Source: Candidatus Accumulibacter proximus
GTDB taxonomy: Bacteria > Pseudomonadota > Gammaproteobacteria > Burkholderiales > Rhodocyclaceae
Length of the DNA stretch: 64,000 nucleotides
Direction of reading: 5' to 3'
Assembly (NCBI GenBank): GCA_016709675.1
Contig: JADJMH010000013.1
Location: 62,001 to 126,000 of the forward strand
How positions within the stretch are numbered: position 1 is the first letter of the stretch; each line of letters starts with the position of its first letter. The notes under the pieces are model-generated. The model did no database searches. It had not been told where the DNA came from and saw only the letters and a list, made by a program, of their open reading frames with translations. Shown here piece after piece: positions 20,123 through 28,617 of the stretch. The translations under genes were made by a program, and so were the position numbers.

Positions 20123-20514
20123 GCTTTTCATTCCTTTGTTCTGAGAGTGCAGATACCATGCGTTGACGCAGCCGGCGCAGAGCAATCTTCAGTTTCAATG
20201 CGTTGCGGATGGCCAATGCCGGCACCGCGAACCGTGCGGTCAGTGCATTCGCCGGGCGACGCTGACCTGGCGCGCGTGGGCTACGGGTCAGGCGCAAGTG
20301 CACCCTTGCATGGCTCCATCCGTGCACTGTTAAAGAAAACCTGCTCAACGGTCAAGTGCTTTCACGCCAGTCAGGGTGTTTGCCAACTTCAGTCGCGCGT
20401 CGGCAGCAGCGCATCGTGTGGTTTCCAGGCGTAGCGCGGGGCGCGCTTACTTTGCCATTGGCGCCTCGCGCATGCTACGTTTGCGCTTCCAACGACTACC
20501 CGGAGGGCCTCAAC
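20123..20514. promoter_or_regulatory. Divergent spacer between dehydrogenase and PLP-enzyme genes
   Basis: About 390 bases between two divergent starts. It must contain both promoters. No convincing operator palindrome or small gene was seen. Confidence 0.4.
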
Positions 20515-21735
20515 ATGCCGTTCGATCCCGCATCGCGGGTCCAGGACTATTTGGTCTTTGGTGAGTTCGGAGACGTCAATCCGTCAATCACCGACTCTTC
20601 CACCTATACTTTCCTCAGCCCGGAACGAATGGAGGAGTTATTCGAACACGAAATCGAGGGTTGCTTCCTCTATTCGCGCCATTTCAACCCGACCAACAAG
20701 TGCCTGGCCAACGCCCTCGAGCGGATGGAGGACGGCGAAGCCGCGCAGGTCATGGCCTCGGGGATGGGCGCCATCAGCACCACACTGATGACCCTTTGCG
20801 GTGCCGGCGACGAGATCGTCTGCGGCCGCAGCATCTACGGCGGCACCTATGCGCTGCTGAAGAATCTGCTGCCGCGCTTGGGCGTCACCACCCGCTTCGT
20901 AGACCTGTGCAAGCACGATGCCGTGCGCAGCGCGATGACGTCGCGCACGCGGGTGCTCTATTGCGAGTCGCTCAGCAATCCGTTGCTCGAGGTCAGCGAC
21001 CTGCCGGCGCTCGCCGCCATCGCGCACGACAGTGACGCCCGGCTGGTGGTGGATAACACCTTCACGCCGATGATCGTCTCACCGCTACGTCATGGCGCAG
21101 ATGTCGTCGTGCATAGCCTGACCAAGTTCGTCAACGGCACCAGCGACTGCGTTGCCGGCTGCGTCGTCTCGTCACGCGAGTTCATCGGCCAACTCAACGA
21201 CATCAACGCCGGTCCGAGCATGCTGCTGGGCCCGGTACTCGACAGTACGCGCGCAGCGAGCATCCTGAAAAACCTGCACAGTCTGCACATCCGCCTGCGC
21301 CAGCACGGCCGCAACGCACTGTACCTGGCAAGTGGGCTCGACGCGCTGGGTTACACGGTTCACTATCCGGGACTGGCCAGTCATCCACAGCACGCGCTGC
21401 TCGCGCGCCTGATGAACCCGGGCTATGGCTGGGGGGGAATGATGACCCTCGACACCGGCGACCATGCCGCCGCCAATCGTCTGATGACGCTGATGCAGCG
21501 CGATAAGGTCGGCTATCTGGCCGTCAGCCTCGGCTATTTCAAGACCCTGTTCACCACACCGGGCCACAGCACGTCTTCCGAGATTCCCACCGAAGAACGG
21601 GAGGCAGCAGGCCTGTATGAAGGATTGATCCGCTTTTCGGTCGGCCTCGACGAAGATATTGCCGAGACCATGGCGCGCATCCAGCATTGCCTTGTCGAAG
21701 CCGAAGTCAGTCCGACCGGGAGTGCGCACACCTGA
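20515..21735 (+). CDS. Cys/Met-metabolism PLP-dependent enzyme
   Basis: A 406-residue fold-type I enzyme of the cystathionine gamma-synthase / methionine gamma-lyase / O-acylhomoserine sulfhydrylase family. Lys204 in HSLTKFVNG is the PLP Schiff-base lysine and Asp180 in VVDNTF contacts the ring nitrogen. YSRHFNPT and ASGMGAIS are the usual phosphate- and substrate-side motifs. The C-terminal TSSEIPTEER and IRFSVGLDED segments are present. Sequence alone does not fix the reaction. The ATG at 20515 follows a GGAGG site. Confidence 0.88.
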   Translation: MPFDPASRVQDYLVFGEFGDVNPSITDSSTYTFLSPERMEELFEHEIEGCFLYSRHFNPTNKCLANALERMEDGEAAQVMASGMGAISTTLMTLCGAGDEIVCGRSIYGGTYALLKNLLPRLGVTTRFVDLCKHDAVRSAMTSRTRVLYCESLSNPLLEVSDLPALAAIAHDSDARLVVDNTFTPMIVSPLRHGADVVVHSLTKFVNGTSDCVAGCVVSSREFIGQLNDINAGPSMLLGPVLDSTRAASILKNLHSLHIRLRQHGRNALYLASGLDALGYTVHYPGLASHPQHALLARLMNPGYGWGGMMTLDTGDHAAANRLMTLMQRDKVGYLAVSLGYFKTLFTTPGHSTSSEIPTEEREAAGLYEGLIRFSVGLDEDIAETMARIQHCLVEAEVSPTGSAHT

Positions 21736-21837
21736 GAGGGCGCTGTACAGCGCCAGCACATCCGCCACCGGCAAGCGATAGCGCCACTGCGGCCAGGGCC
21801 AGTGGTCATTGGGCTGGAAGCCTGTAAAATACGCCCC

Positions 21838-22163
21838 GGGTCTGTAGCTCAGTTGGTCAGAGCAGAGGACTTAGCGAGGGCAGCCTGCGCATCATCAGCT
21901 GTTTGGGTGTCCTCATGGGTTGCCCGTTGCCAGCTTTGCGCTGGTTGCGGGTAGAACTGGTCAAATTCGGTGGAAGCTAACTTCCTCAGAATACGCCAAT
22001 ACCGAGCCAAGTCCCCGAGCAGTGCGGGGAAAGGTGTAGAGACTAGACGGCCAGCCTGTAACGGGAAGGTATAGTCCAGACCACAAACCCGAAAGGGGCG
22101 GCGAAAGCCGTAGTGGCAAGCATAATCCTTCGGTCCAGGGTTCAAGTCCCCGCGGGCCCACCA
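21838..22163 (+). tRNA. tRNA with CAU anticodon interrupted by a group I intron
   Basis: Two exons, 21838-21871 and 22121-22163, join into a 77-base tRNA: acceptor GGGTCTG with CGGGCCC, D arm GCTC...GAGC, anticodon stem GAGGA with TCCTT, loop CT-CAT-AA, T loop TTCAAGT and an encoded CCA. The spliced anticodon CAU fits tRNA-Ile2 (later modified to lysidine) or elongator Met. The Azoarcus precedent favours Ile. One A-C mismatch occurs in the T stem. The intron separates U33 from the anticodon if it ends in G as group I introns do. Confidence 0.85.
21872..22120 (+). ncRNA. Group I self-splicing intron (Azoarcus type) in the tRNA anticodon loop
   Basis: About 249 bases with the conserved blocks of the small bacterial tRNA introns: GTCAAATTCGG (P3/P4), GAGCCAAG, GTGTAGAGACTAGACGGC (P7/P3') and GGTATAGTCC (P8/P7'). 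Two GAAA-capped stems follow (CCCGAAAGGGG and CGGCGAAAGCCG), and the 3' end is G. A guide segment GTGTCCTC pairs with the exon GAGGAC stem to form P1. It has no open reading frame, so it must splice itself and cannot home by an encoded endonuclease. The exact 5' junction is uncertain by one base. Confidence 0.88.
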
Positions 22164-22169
22164 GACAAG

Positions 22170-22203
22170 AAGACCAACCCCTCATCGGGTTGGTCTTTTT
22201 CTT
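22170..22203 (+). terminator. Rho-independent terminator after the split tRNA
   Basis: AAGACCAACCC and GGGTTGGTCTT form an 11-bp hairpin around CTCATC, followed by a T run. It begins seven bases after the encoded CCA and would end the tRNA transcript. Confidence 0.9.
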
Positions 22204-22836
22204 GATACTCCCGCGTGTTTGCGCGGGTTCGTGTGGGTTCCTGTGGACTTCGTCATTTCGCAAGGGCGCCCGGATTCCGCCGTTTTCACTCTCTCCTGGC
22301 CATTCTTCTCTCCGGCCTCGCTGTCCGCTGGAGGCCGAAGTCCACGAGTTCACAGAATTGCGCCGTTATGAATCAACAGCTTATACGTGGTCCAATCAAG
22401 CGGTTGATTCGTGGCATTGGTGGGCGGAGGGAACAGCGGCGCCAGAGCAGCGAACGGAAAATGCTGGATCTCTGGCTGGCTGGCGTGCCGTTCAGTGCGT
22501 GTCGTTGAACGTTAGCGTCGCGGGTCCGAGCGTCTGCTCGGTGGCCGGTGTCGCCGTTGACGGCCTGCTCGAAGCTCCGAGCCAACGAAGGACGCCTTCC
22601 AAATTCGCTGTAGGACTGCTCGCTACCGTCAGCTGCCAATCGCGAAGAATGCAATAGGGCAGTGGTTGCGAACGCGGAAAGATGGAAGCGGTGGTTCACA
22701 ATTAAAGATCGATCTGTTTGATCTCACAGTCGGCAGCGCAGCGCATGACAAGTGAGATCTGTACACAGTTTAGCCCTGACACGGGGAAGCCCGGAGGGGT
22801 TAAGAAGTGGCTGCATTGCGTCGAAACTAGCAGTAT
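22204..22836. other. 633-base stretch without a supportable gene
   Basis: Overlapping open frames exist on both strands, the longest about 155 codons. None has a clear ribosome site or a family I recognise, and they share the same G+C-rich composition in several frames. It may hold remnants of transferred DNA next to the tRNA. Confidence 0.45.
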
Positions 22837-23373
22837 TCATCTCTCTTCAGCTCCCGCAAACTGGCCCCTTGGCGAATCGGACTCTGCCAACAGGTCAATG
22901 TTCTCCTGACTCAACAAGGGTGAGCCAAGCAGGCGGGCTAATCCCTCGCCGCCCTGCGTCATGACCAGCATGTGGTTATGGATAAACATCGAACGGGCGA
23001 TCGGCGCGATCAGGTTCATCCAGACCAGCGTGCTGTGCACATGCCACTCATAACGGACGATGCTAACTGCGCCTTTACACGAGAAATGCCAGCGGCCAAT
23101 TCCTTCAAGGTCTCCCTCGGCGGCTCCTTCAATGGCTACCAGCTTTTCAATGCGTGTAGCACGCATTGAAAATTCCACCAGATAGGGAAACTCGCCCTGC
23201 CAAGCATAGTTCCGGACGTTGTTTATGCCATTGGAGTCGCCGGCTTCCGTCTGCTCCACTTTCTGGGCACCTGGCCACCACTCCGGCCAGCTCAAGGAGT
23301 TCTGGATCGCCTCGTACACCTTCGCGAGCGGCGCTTTGATCCGCCAAATCGTCAGCAATCGATATTCGGTCAT
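22837..23373 (-). CDS. SRPBCC (START/Bet v1-like) family protein
   Basis: A 178-residue protein starting MTEYRLLTIWRIKAPLAKVY. It shows the SRPBCC/polyketide-cyclase pattern: a first strand with W-I-A-P, then VYEAIQNSLSWPEWWPG, repeated beta strands, and a long C-terminal helix. Such proteins hold hydrophobic ligands in a helix-grip pocket. The ATG at 23373 is chosen because similarity begins there. The long upstream extension of the open frame has the composition of non-coding sequence. It lies downstream of other leftward genes that are partly broken. Confidence 0.75.
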   Translation of the reverse strand: MTEYRLLTIWRIKAPLAKVYEAIQNSLSWPEWWPGAQKVEQTEAGDSNGINNVRNYAWQGEFPYLVEFSMRATRIEKLVAIEGAAEGDLEGIGRWHFSCKGAVSIVRYEWHVHSTLVWMNLIAPIARSMFIHNHMLVMTQGGEGLARLLGSPLLSQENIDLLAESDSPRGQFAGAEER

Positions 23374-23401
23374 GGCATGTGCAATGGAGTAGAGAAGCAA
23401 A

Positions 23402-23710
23402 TCAAAAAGTATTAGGGAAGATCCGGCCAATAAGCGGCAAAGCTGCATTCTGCAGACCAACTGAATCGCCAACAACGTCGCGCACCAACGTAGCTTTCGC
23501 TGCTGTCCTGGTATGGACGACGAGCACCATGTGGCCGCTCCGGATGGCATCAAGCACCAGATCGGTGAGCTTCCCTGCTTTCCATTCGTGCTGTTCTTCT
23601 GCGCCAGCCGCAGCACCAACAAAACCGCCAATGAAATCGCCCCAACCCAGCATCAACAGCGTCCGGAGCCGAAACAACAATAAAGACGAAGGCGCGACCG
23701 AGCTTCGCAA
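23402..23710 (-). CDS. Small hypothetical protein with glycine-zipper-like segment
   Basis: Up to 102 residues. A Gly/Ala-rich segment GDFIGGFVGAAAGAE is followed by the regular helix/strand pattern LTDLVLDAIRSGHMVLVVHTRT and AKATLVRDVVGDSVG. This looks like the C-terminal part of a small conserved protein, but I cannot name the family. An internal ATG at the codon for MLGWGD is also possible. It overlaps no other supported gene and sits between the frameshifted DUF1772 gene and the SRPBCC gene. It may itself be a remnant. Confidence 0.4.
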   Translation of the reverse strand: MRSSVAPSSLLLFRLRTLLMLGWGDFIGGFVGAAAGAEEQHEWKAGKLTDLVLDAIRSGHMVLVVHTRTAAKATLVRDVVGDSVGLQNAALPLIGRIFPNTF

Positions 23711-23756
23711 CGCGCTTGATCATAGATCGCCAGCGAATGCCTGCTGGCCGGCACGA

Positions 23757-24255
23757 TCACGTCTGCCTCATCCGATCTGACGTATCGTTCGCGTCGAGCA
23801 GCAGCGATAGAACAAGCAATGCTAGTGCGGCAAACTGGAGTGCGAATCGCATGGCATGGCCCGTTTCCGCAGTTAGAGCGCAGTTCTGACCAATTGAGCG
23901 GAATGTTCGGCAGCATTGCAGCGAGAAAGGCCGCATTCGCCGGAGCCACCAGCCAGAAGAATACGATTGGAAAAGCCAGCAGAAGAAGGAACAGCGCGCC
24001 CACTGAAAGCCACAGGTCGCGCTTGTTGCTGCGAATGAAGAATGCCAGCAGGCCGGTTGTTGCAATTGTCAGTGGCTCAAGAACTCCACCAATGTGTGGC
24101 GTGCCCCACTGAACATACAGTGATCTCTGGAGTGTGATGTACAGCATTGCGTCGTACTGCATCTTTGCAGGCTGCTCAAGAACATGGGCGAAAGCCAGGC
24201 CCGAGAGCAGTGCGGCCAAAAGAATGGTGGAGAATCGCAACAGGTTTAGCGTCAT
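23757..24255 (-). pseudogene. DUF1772 (anthrone-oxygenase-like) membrane protein, frameshifted
   Basis: The N-terminal frame from 24255 gives a signal/membrane segment LLRFSTILLAALLSGLAFAH, two more hydrophobic helices and NIPLNWSELRSN. The family's next motif W-E-T-G-H-A-M-R-F continues only in another frame (ETGHAMRFALQFAALALLVLSLL) to the stop at 23757. Removing one G at 23869 (C on the coding strand) turns AAC-TGC-GGA into AAC-TGG-GAA-ACG and restores the motif. So this is a single-base insertion in an otherwise intact gene. Function in the family is poorly known. Confidence 0.8.
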
Positions 24256-24299
24256 GTGATGTTCGCCTTCGAGACGTGGAATGGCTTGGATTTCTTGAC

Positions 24300-25637
24300 T
24301 CAGTGCCGAGCGCTAACTCGCCAGACGACATTCCCCACGTCGTCGGCAACCAGCAACGCACCCGACTTGTCGAGTACCACGCCGACTGGCCGGCCAAAGG
24401 CATTGCCGTCCCCGCTGAGGAAACCGGTCAGCACATCGACGGGCTCGCCAGACGGGTTGCCGTTGTCGAACGGTACGAAGATGACCTTGTAGCCACTGTG
24501 CGGTCGCCGGTTCCACGAGCCATGCTGGCCGATGAACATGCCCTTGGTGAAGACTTCCGGCAAGGTAGTGCCAGCGGAAGATGCCAGGCCCAGCGGGGCG
24601 GTATGCGGCCCCAGGGCGTAAGCGGGTGCAATCGCTGTGGCCACCAGATCAGGGCGCGGCGGCGTCACACGTTCGTCGACATGCGGTCCGTAGTAACTGT
24701 AGGGCCAGCCGTAAAAGCCACCATCACGTACCGACGTCAGGTAATCGGGCACCAGGTCGCTGCCGAGCTCGTCGCACTCGTTGACTACCGTCCACAAAGC
24801 GCCGCTGTGCGGTTCCCAGGCCAGGCCATTCGGGTTGCGCAGACCGGTGGCAAAAAGCCGGTGCGTACCGCTGCTGATATCCACTTGCCAGATGGCGGCC
24901 GGTTCAGCCTCTACTTCCATGCCCCGTTCGCCGACGTTGCTATTCGAGCCGACAGTCACATAGAGTTTGTTTCCATCGGGACTGGCAATCAGGTTCTTGG
25001 TCCAGTGATGGTTGAGCGGACCGCCAGGCAGATCCACGACTTTGTTGCCGCGCGCGCTGATGCGGGTGTCGCCAGCGGTGTAAGAGAAACGGACTATCAC
25101 GTCGGAATTGGCGACGTAGAGATCGTTGCCGACCAGCGCCATACCAAAAGGCGAGTTCAACCCGTCCAGCAACACCGAGCGAACATCAGCCACGCCGTCG
25201 CCATCGCTGTCACGCAACAGGGTGATGCGGTTGGCGCTGGGTACGCCAGCCCCCGCCCGCTTCATCACCAGCCCCATCAACCAACCCTTGATGCCCTTGC
25301 CGTCCTCGGGTTTGGGTGGCGCATTAGTCTCCGCAACAAGCACGTCACCGTTCGGCAGGACATAGAGCCAGCGCGGATGATCCAGGCCGCTGGCGAACGC
25401 GACCACCTGCGTACCCGGTGCGGGATGTGGTGTCGTCCCCTGCGGCCAGCCTTGGGCCGGAGCGATGTTTACGGTGGGTAACAGCGCGTGCTGTGGCGCT
25501 GGCAGCGCAGGCTGTGGCCCGGTGCCAGCGGAGACGGGCAAGGTCGCCATTTCTCCACAAGCAGTGAGGGTCAGCAGCACCAAGCTGGACGACACGCCAA
25601 ACAAAACGGCGATCAAGCGTGGACTCAACAAACGCAT
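24300..25637 (-). CDS. PQQ-type sugar / sorbosone dehydrogenase family lipoprotein
   Basis: About 445 residues. An N-terminal lipoprotein signal peptide ends in LLTLTAC, then comes a Pro/Ala-rich linker and a six-bladed propeller of the glucose/sorbosone dehydrogenase type. Typical motifs are GLDHPRWLYVLPNGDVLVAET, LYVTVGSNSN, FATGLRNPNGLAWEP, FYGWPYSYYG and FIGQHGSWNRRP. It would oxidise aldoses or sorbosone in the periplasm using PQQ, though the cofactor is inferred from the family. The start is the ATG at 25637; a GTG two codons earlier is possible. The DUF1772 gene follows 44 bases later. Confidence 0.87.
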   Translation of the reverse strand: MRLLSPRLIAVLFGVSSSLVLLTLTACGEMATLPVSAGTGPQPALPAPQHALLPTVNIAPAQGWPQGTTPHPAPGTQVVAFASGLDHPRWLYVLPNGDVLVAETNAPPKPEDGKGIKGWLMGLVMKRAGAGVPSANRITLLRDSDGDGVADVRSVLLDGLNSPFGMALVGNDLYVANSDVIVRFSYTAGDTRISARGNKVVDLPGGPLNHHWTKNLIASPDGNKLYVTVGSNSNVGERGMEVEAEPAAIWQVDISSGTHRLFATGLRNPNGLAWEPHSGALWTVVNECDELGSDLVPDYLTSVRDGGFYGWPYSYYGPHVDERVTPPRPDLVATAIAPAYALGPHTAPLGLASSAGTTLPEVFTKGMFIGQHGSWNRRPHSGYKVIFVPFDNGNPSGEPVDVLTGFLSGDGNAFGRPVGVVLDKSGALLVADDVGNVVWRVSARH

Positions 25638-25839
25638 ATGCACTGTCTCAAGTTGAAACGCCGATCCATTTCTCGATCTTCAATTCATCAGCGTTGAAAC
25701 TGAAGATGCTTCTCACAGTGTGCACGTTTTCATGGCTCACCCGTCCTGTCGGTGCGAAAGCGAACAGACGGTGTTTCCTTGCGCCGCTAAATTTGCGTGG
25801 CAAGCCAGTTGCCAAACGCAGTAAGAAAGGAGACACACC

Positions 25840-26289
25840 ATGATTGAAAAGACCGCCAGCGTTCATTGGGAAGGCCAGGGCAAGAAGGGCCTGGGTACGA
25901 TCAGCACCGAGACCGGTGCGCTGAAGCAATACCCCTATGGTTTTGCCAGCCGCTTCGAGGATGGCCGGCCCGGCACCAACCCCGAGGAAATTCTTGCTGC
26001 AGCTCACGCTGCCTGCTTCACGATGGCATTTTCGTTCGCTTGTGATAAAGCGGGATTGGCGACTACCGACGTGGATACCACGGCCAGTGTGCGCCTGTCC
26101 AAACAGGGCGAAGGTTTTGTCATCGACCGCATCGCGCTGACCATGCAGGCCACGGTCCCCGGCATTGACGACGCGACGTTTCAGGAGATCGCCGCCGCAG
26201 CCAAGCGTGACTGCCCTTTGTCAAAGGCTCTTGCCAGCGTTCCGAAAATCACCCTGGTGGCCACGCTGAGACCAAGAGCCGGCAGTTGA
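25840..26289 (+). CDS. osmC: OsmC-family peroxiredoxin
   Basis: A 149-residue thiol peroxidase. The two catalytic cysteines are Cys59 (AAHAACFTMAFSF) and Cys125 (AKRDCPLSKAL). It begins IEKTASVHWEGQGKKGLGTIST as OsmC proteins do. It reduces organic hydroperoxides in the cytoplasm, using lipoylated or thiol donors. The ATG has a strong site, AAAGGAGACACACC. A disulfide-active peroxidase fits the oxyR gene elsewhere in the window, but regulation is not shown by the sequence. Confidence 0.93.
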   Translation: MIEKTASVHWEGQGKKGLGTISTETGALKQYPYGFASRFEDGRPGTNPEEILAAAHAACFTMAFSFACDKAGLATTDVDTTASVRLSKQGEGFVIDRIALTMQATVPGIDDATFQEIAAAAKRDCPLSKALASVPKITLVATLRPRAGS

Positions 26290-26570
26290 TGGGGGCCCCT
26301 GCAGCGCGGGGCGGCCGGAGTGTGATCCGTACACCTTCAACGCGGGTCTGGTGCCTGAACAGACCCTGGAGCGCACCTGCAGCGGTGGCCGCAAGGGTGG
26401 TCTTGCGCATCACCAAACGGGGGGGCCAGTTCTCGACCGCTATTCTTCCAGCAACCTTCGCCGGGAACAAGAAGAAAGAACGCGCTACATGAGCCAGGGA
26501 AGGTACGCGGCCGAGATGACCGATAGCGTTCTCCAATGCGACCCCATTGAAATCTGCCCCGACTGACCCC

Positions 26571-26735
26571 GTGCTCCGCCCCCCTTCGACCCCGCTTGCA
26601 CCGCTCAAGACGCTTTTCGAAACGAAGCGCGGCAAGACGTTGCCGCTGCCTCTCAAGCTGGCACGGCTGTACGGCAGCCTGCGCATGCCCCAGCCGCGCA
26701 CGCATCCCCATGTCCTCAGCAATTTTGTGACCACA
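26571..26735 (+). pseudogene. N-terminal stub of a RibD-C/dihydrofolate-reductase-type pyrimidine reductase
   Basis: From a GTG at 26571 the frame reads PLAPLKTLFETKRGK, LARLYGSLRMPQPR and HVLSNFVTT. This matches the start of the pyrimidine-reductase (RibD C-terminal) family, in which NFVTT is followed by LDG. Here the match stops at position 26735, exactly where the inverted repeat of the mobile element begins. The rest of the gene is not found on the other side of the element. It is therefore a truncated remnant. Confidence 0.65.
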
Positions 26736-26771
26736 CCTTGGCGCTCACCAGAATTGACCCGTTTCTGCTCA
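26736..26771 (+). repeat. Left terminal inverted repeat of the IS21-like element
   Basis: It begins CCTTGGCGCTCACCAGAATT and matches the reverse complement of 31097-31132 at 29 of 36 positions without gaps. Identical blocks are CCTTG, CGCTCAC, GACCC, TTT and TGCTCA. Confidence 0.85.
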
Positions 26772-27105
26772 TCAGACCGGACCCACTGCCCGGGCTTGCC
26801 GGGTGGCATGTGAAGGAGAGAAAAGGGTCGCGCCACAGGGGTACGTTTCTGGACTGGTGAGAAGGCGAGAGACGTGCCGCAAGGTTCAACCAACTCGGGT
26901 CTGATGGGGGCCGCCGGTGGCCTGGAGCGATAGCACCTCAGTCCGAAGGCGCATCTTCCGGACGGTGCGGCTGAGCACCCCCTAGTGGCGCCGTCTTCCC
27001 GAACAGATCCCGCTCGGACCTCATAAGCCCTCCCAGCGCCAGGAATCACGCCGGCCGCCGTATCTTCCCGCACGACATCACGACCTCGTGCGGGGAGAAC
27101 GAGCT

Positions 27106-27543
27106 ATGGAATTCCGGCAATGCCAGGCGTGCCAGGCCCCCTTTCGGCCACGCCCGCAAATTGCAGAGCAACGCTTTTGTTCCGCTGCCGCCTGCCAACG
27201 TGAACGGCGACGGCGTTGGCAGGCAACCAGGCGCCAGAACGATCCGGACTATCGCGAGAACCAGAAGCGGGTGCAACAGGCCTGGGCGGAGCGTCACCCG
27301 AACTATTGGCGGGACTATCGACGCCAACACCCGGAGTACGCCGAGCGCAACCGCGTCCGGCAGCGGCAACGCGCAAAGGACAAGGCAGCCGGGCAGCTTG
27401 CAAAGATGGACGCGTCAAAGGCTGCAATGCTCATTTCTTCAGGCACTTACCGTTTGTCCCCGGTGGTAGACGCGTCGCTTGCAAAGAGTGACGCGTGGAT
27501 GGTCGAAATCACCGTGATTACAGCGGCTTGTGCCTCGCCCTGA
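27106..27543 (+). CDS. Cys-rich DNA-binding-like passenger protein of the element
   Basis: A 145-residue basic protein. Its N-terminus carries CQACQAPFRP, then CSAAACQRERRRRWQ, a CxxC/CxxxxC pattern consistent with a small zinc ribbon. A helical segment rich in Arg, Gln and Tyr follows (YRENQKRVQQAWAERHPNYW), with two similar RxHPxY repeats. I do not know a function; zinc and nucleic-acid binding are inferred. The ATG at 27106 follows GGGGAGAACGAGCT. It is 75 bases upstream of the ParB-like gene and co-oriented. Confidence 0.65.
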   Translation: MEFRQCQACQAPFRPRPQIAEQRFCSAAACQRERRRRWQATRRQNDPDYRENQKRVQQAWAERHPNYWRDYRRQHPEYAERNRVRQRQRAKDKAAGQLAKMDASKAAMLISSGTYRLSPVVDASLAKSDAWMVEITVITAACASP

Positions 27544-27618
27544 GGGAATTGCAAAAGACGACTTGCTCGCCCTGGCGGCACCAGGCCGGTACGCTAGGTC
27601 CGACAGGAGGTTTCTCGC

Positions 27619-28617
27619 ATGGATAAATTGGCTGCTGCGGGGGTTCTGACCCTCGACTTGCACCGCCTCGACTTGCGCTATGCATCGCTTCGCCTGCCGG
27701 ACCCACCAGCGATCACGCGTCTGGCCCGCTCGATCGCGGCCGATGGTCAATTGGTTCCCTGCATTGCGGTCACCGGGGAGGGCGAGGCGTTCATCCCCGT
27801 TGATGGCTATCGACGCATCGCCGCGTTGCGTCACCTCGGGCGCGATACGGCCGAGGTCGAGTGCTGGCAGGCGGATCTCGCGCAGGCACTGTTGGGCGTG
27901 TTGGCCCGCACGCGCAGCCGATCGTTTGCGCCGATCGAAGAAGCCTTCCTGTTGCGCGAATTGATTTCGGGTGGGCAGTTGAGCCAACACGAGGTCGCCC
28001 GGCGTTGCGGGCGCGATGTGAGCTGGGTCAGTCGCCGCCTGCAACTGCTCGGGGGGCTGTCGGACGCCTTGCTCGAGGCCGTACGCCAGGGGCAGGTGTC
28101 GACCTGGGCGGCGGTTCGCATCCTCGGACCGTTGGCGCGCGCCAACAGCGCGCACGCCGAACAATTGCTCGCGACCCTGCGCACGACGCCACTTTCAACT
28201 CGGCAATTGGCCAACTGGTTTGCGCAGTATCAACGCGCTTCGCGACCGGTGCGCGAGCGCATGGTCGAGTCGCCGCAGCTGTTGCTCGAGGCCGTCGCAG
28301 CCCGGCAGGAAGAGAAGGTTGCCGAGCGCCTGCGGGATGGGCCGGAAGGCGAGGTGCTCGCCGACCTGCGCATCCTGGAAGCCGTCGGCGCCCGTCTGAA
28401 GCGGCGTTTGTCCGCCTTGAGTTTGCCATCGACCGCTCTGCCGCCCGCGGTCACCGCGGCCGTGGCTTCTTTGCAACCGGCGCTCGAGTCGCTGCAGCGC
28501 CATCTGACCAGGATTTGCTCGCATGATATCCCCCGAGATTCGTCAATCCGTCCAGACGCTGCATCAGCAAGGTCTGGCGGTTCGCGAGATCAGCCGGCTC
28601 TTGAAGCTGTCGCGTAA
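27619..28617 (+). CDS. ParB/Spo0J-like protein of the IS21-like element
   Basis: A 332-residue protein with a ParB N-terminal nuclease/CTPase-like domain (about residues 20-110, SIAADGQLVPCIAV, VDGYRRIAALRHLGRDTAEV), where GYRRIAALR replaces the usual GERRxRA box. A helix-turn-helix follows (LSQHEVARRCGRDVSWVSRRLQLL, near 120-145). The C-terminal third is leucine-rich. It has a perfect AGGAGG site seven bases before the ATG and overlaps istA by 95 bases. Chromosomal segregation is unlikely; a role in element regulation, target choice or stability is a guess. Confidence 0.8.
   Translation: MDKLAAAGVLTLDLHRLDLRYASLRLPDPPAITRLARSIAADGQLVPCIAVTGEGEAFIPVDGYRRIAALRHLGRDTAEVECWQADLAQALLGVLARTRSRSFAPIEEAFLLRELISGGQLSQHEVARRCGRDVSWVSRRLQLLGGLSDALLEAVRQGQVSTWAAVRILGPLARANSAHAEQLLATLRTTPLSTRQLANWFAQYQRASRPVRERMVESPQLLLEAVAARQEEKVAERLRDGPEGEVLADLRILEAVGARLKRRLSALSLPSTALPPAVTAAVASLQPALESLQRHLTRICSHDIPRDSSIRPDAASARSGGSRDQPALEAVA

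Noticed and set aside
21838..22163. Alternative splicing to a UAU or UAA anticodon in the split tRNA
   Set aside because: These need an intron ending in C or an anticodon loop of the wrong size; the CAU solution gives a 7-base loop and an intron ending in G.
22190..22657. Open frames of 65-155 codons after the split tRNA
   Set aside because: They overlap each other on both strands, have no ribosome site and no family resemblance.
27619..28617. ParB-like gene as the chromosomal ParB partner of ParA (16776) and parS (631)
   Set aside because: It lies inside the IS21-like element, overlaps istA, and its box GYRRIAALR differs from the chromosomal GERRxRA motif.
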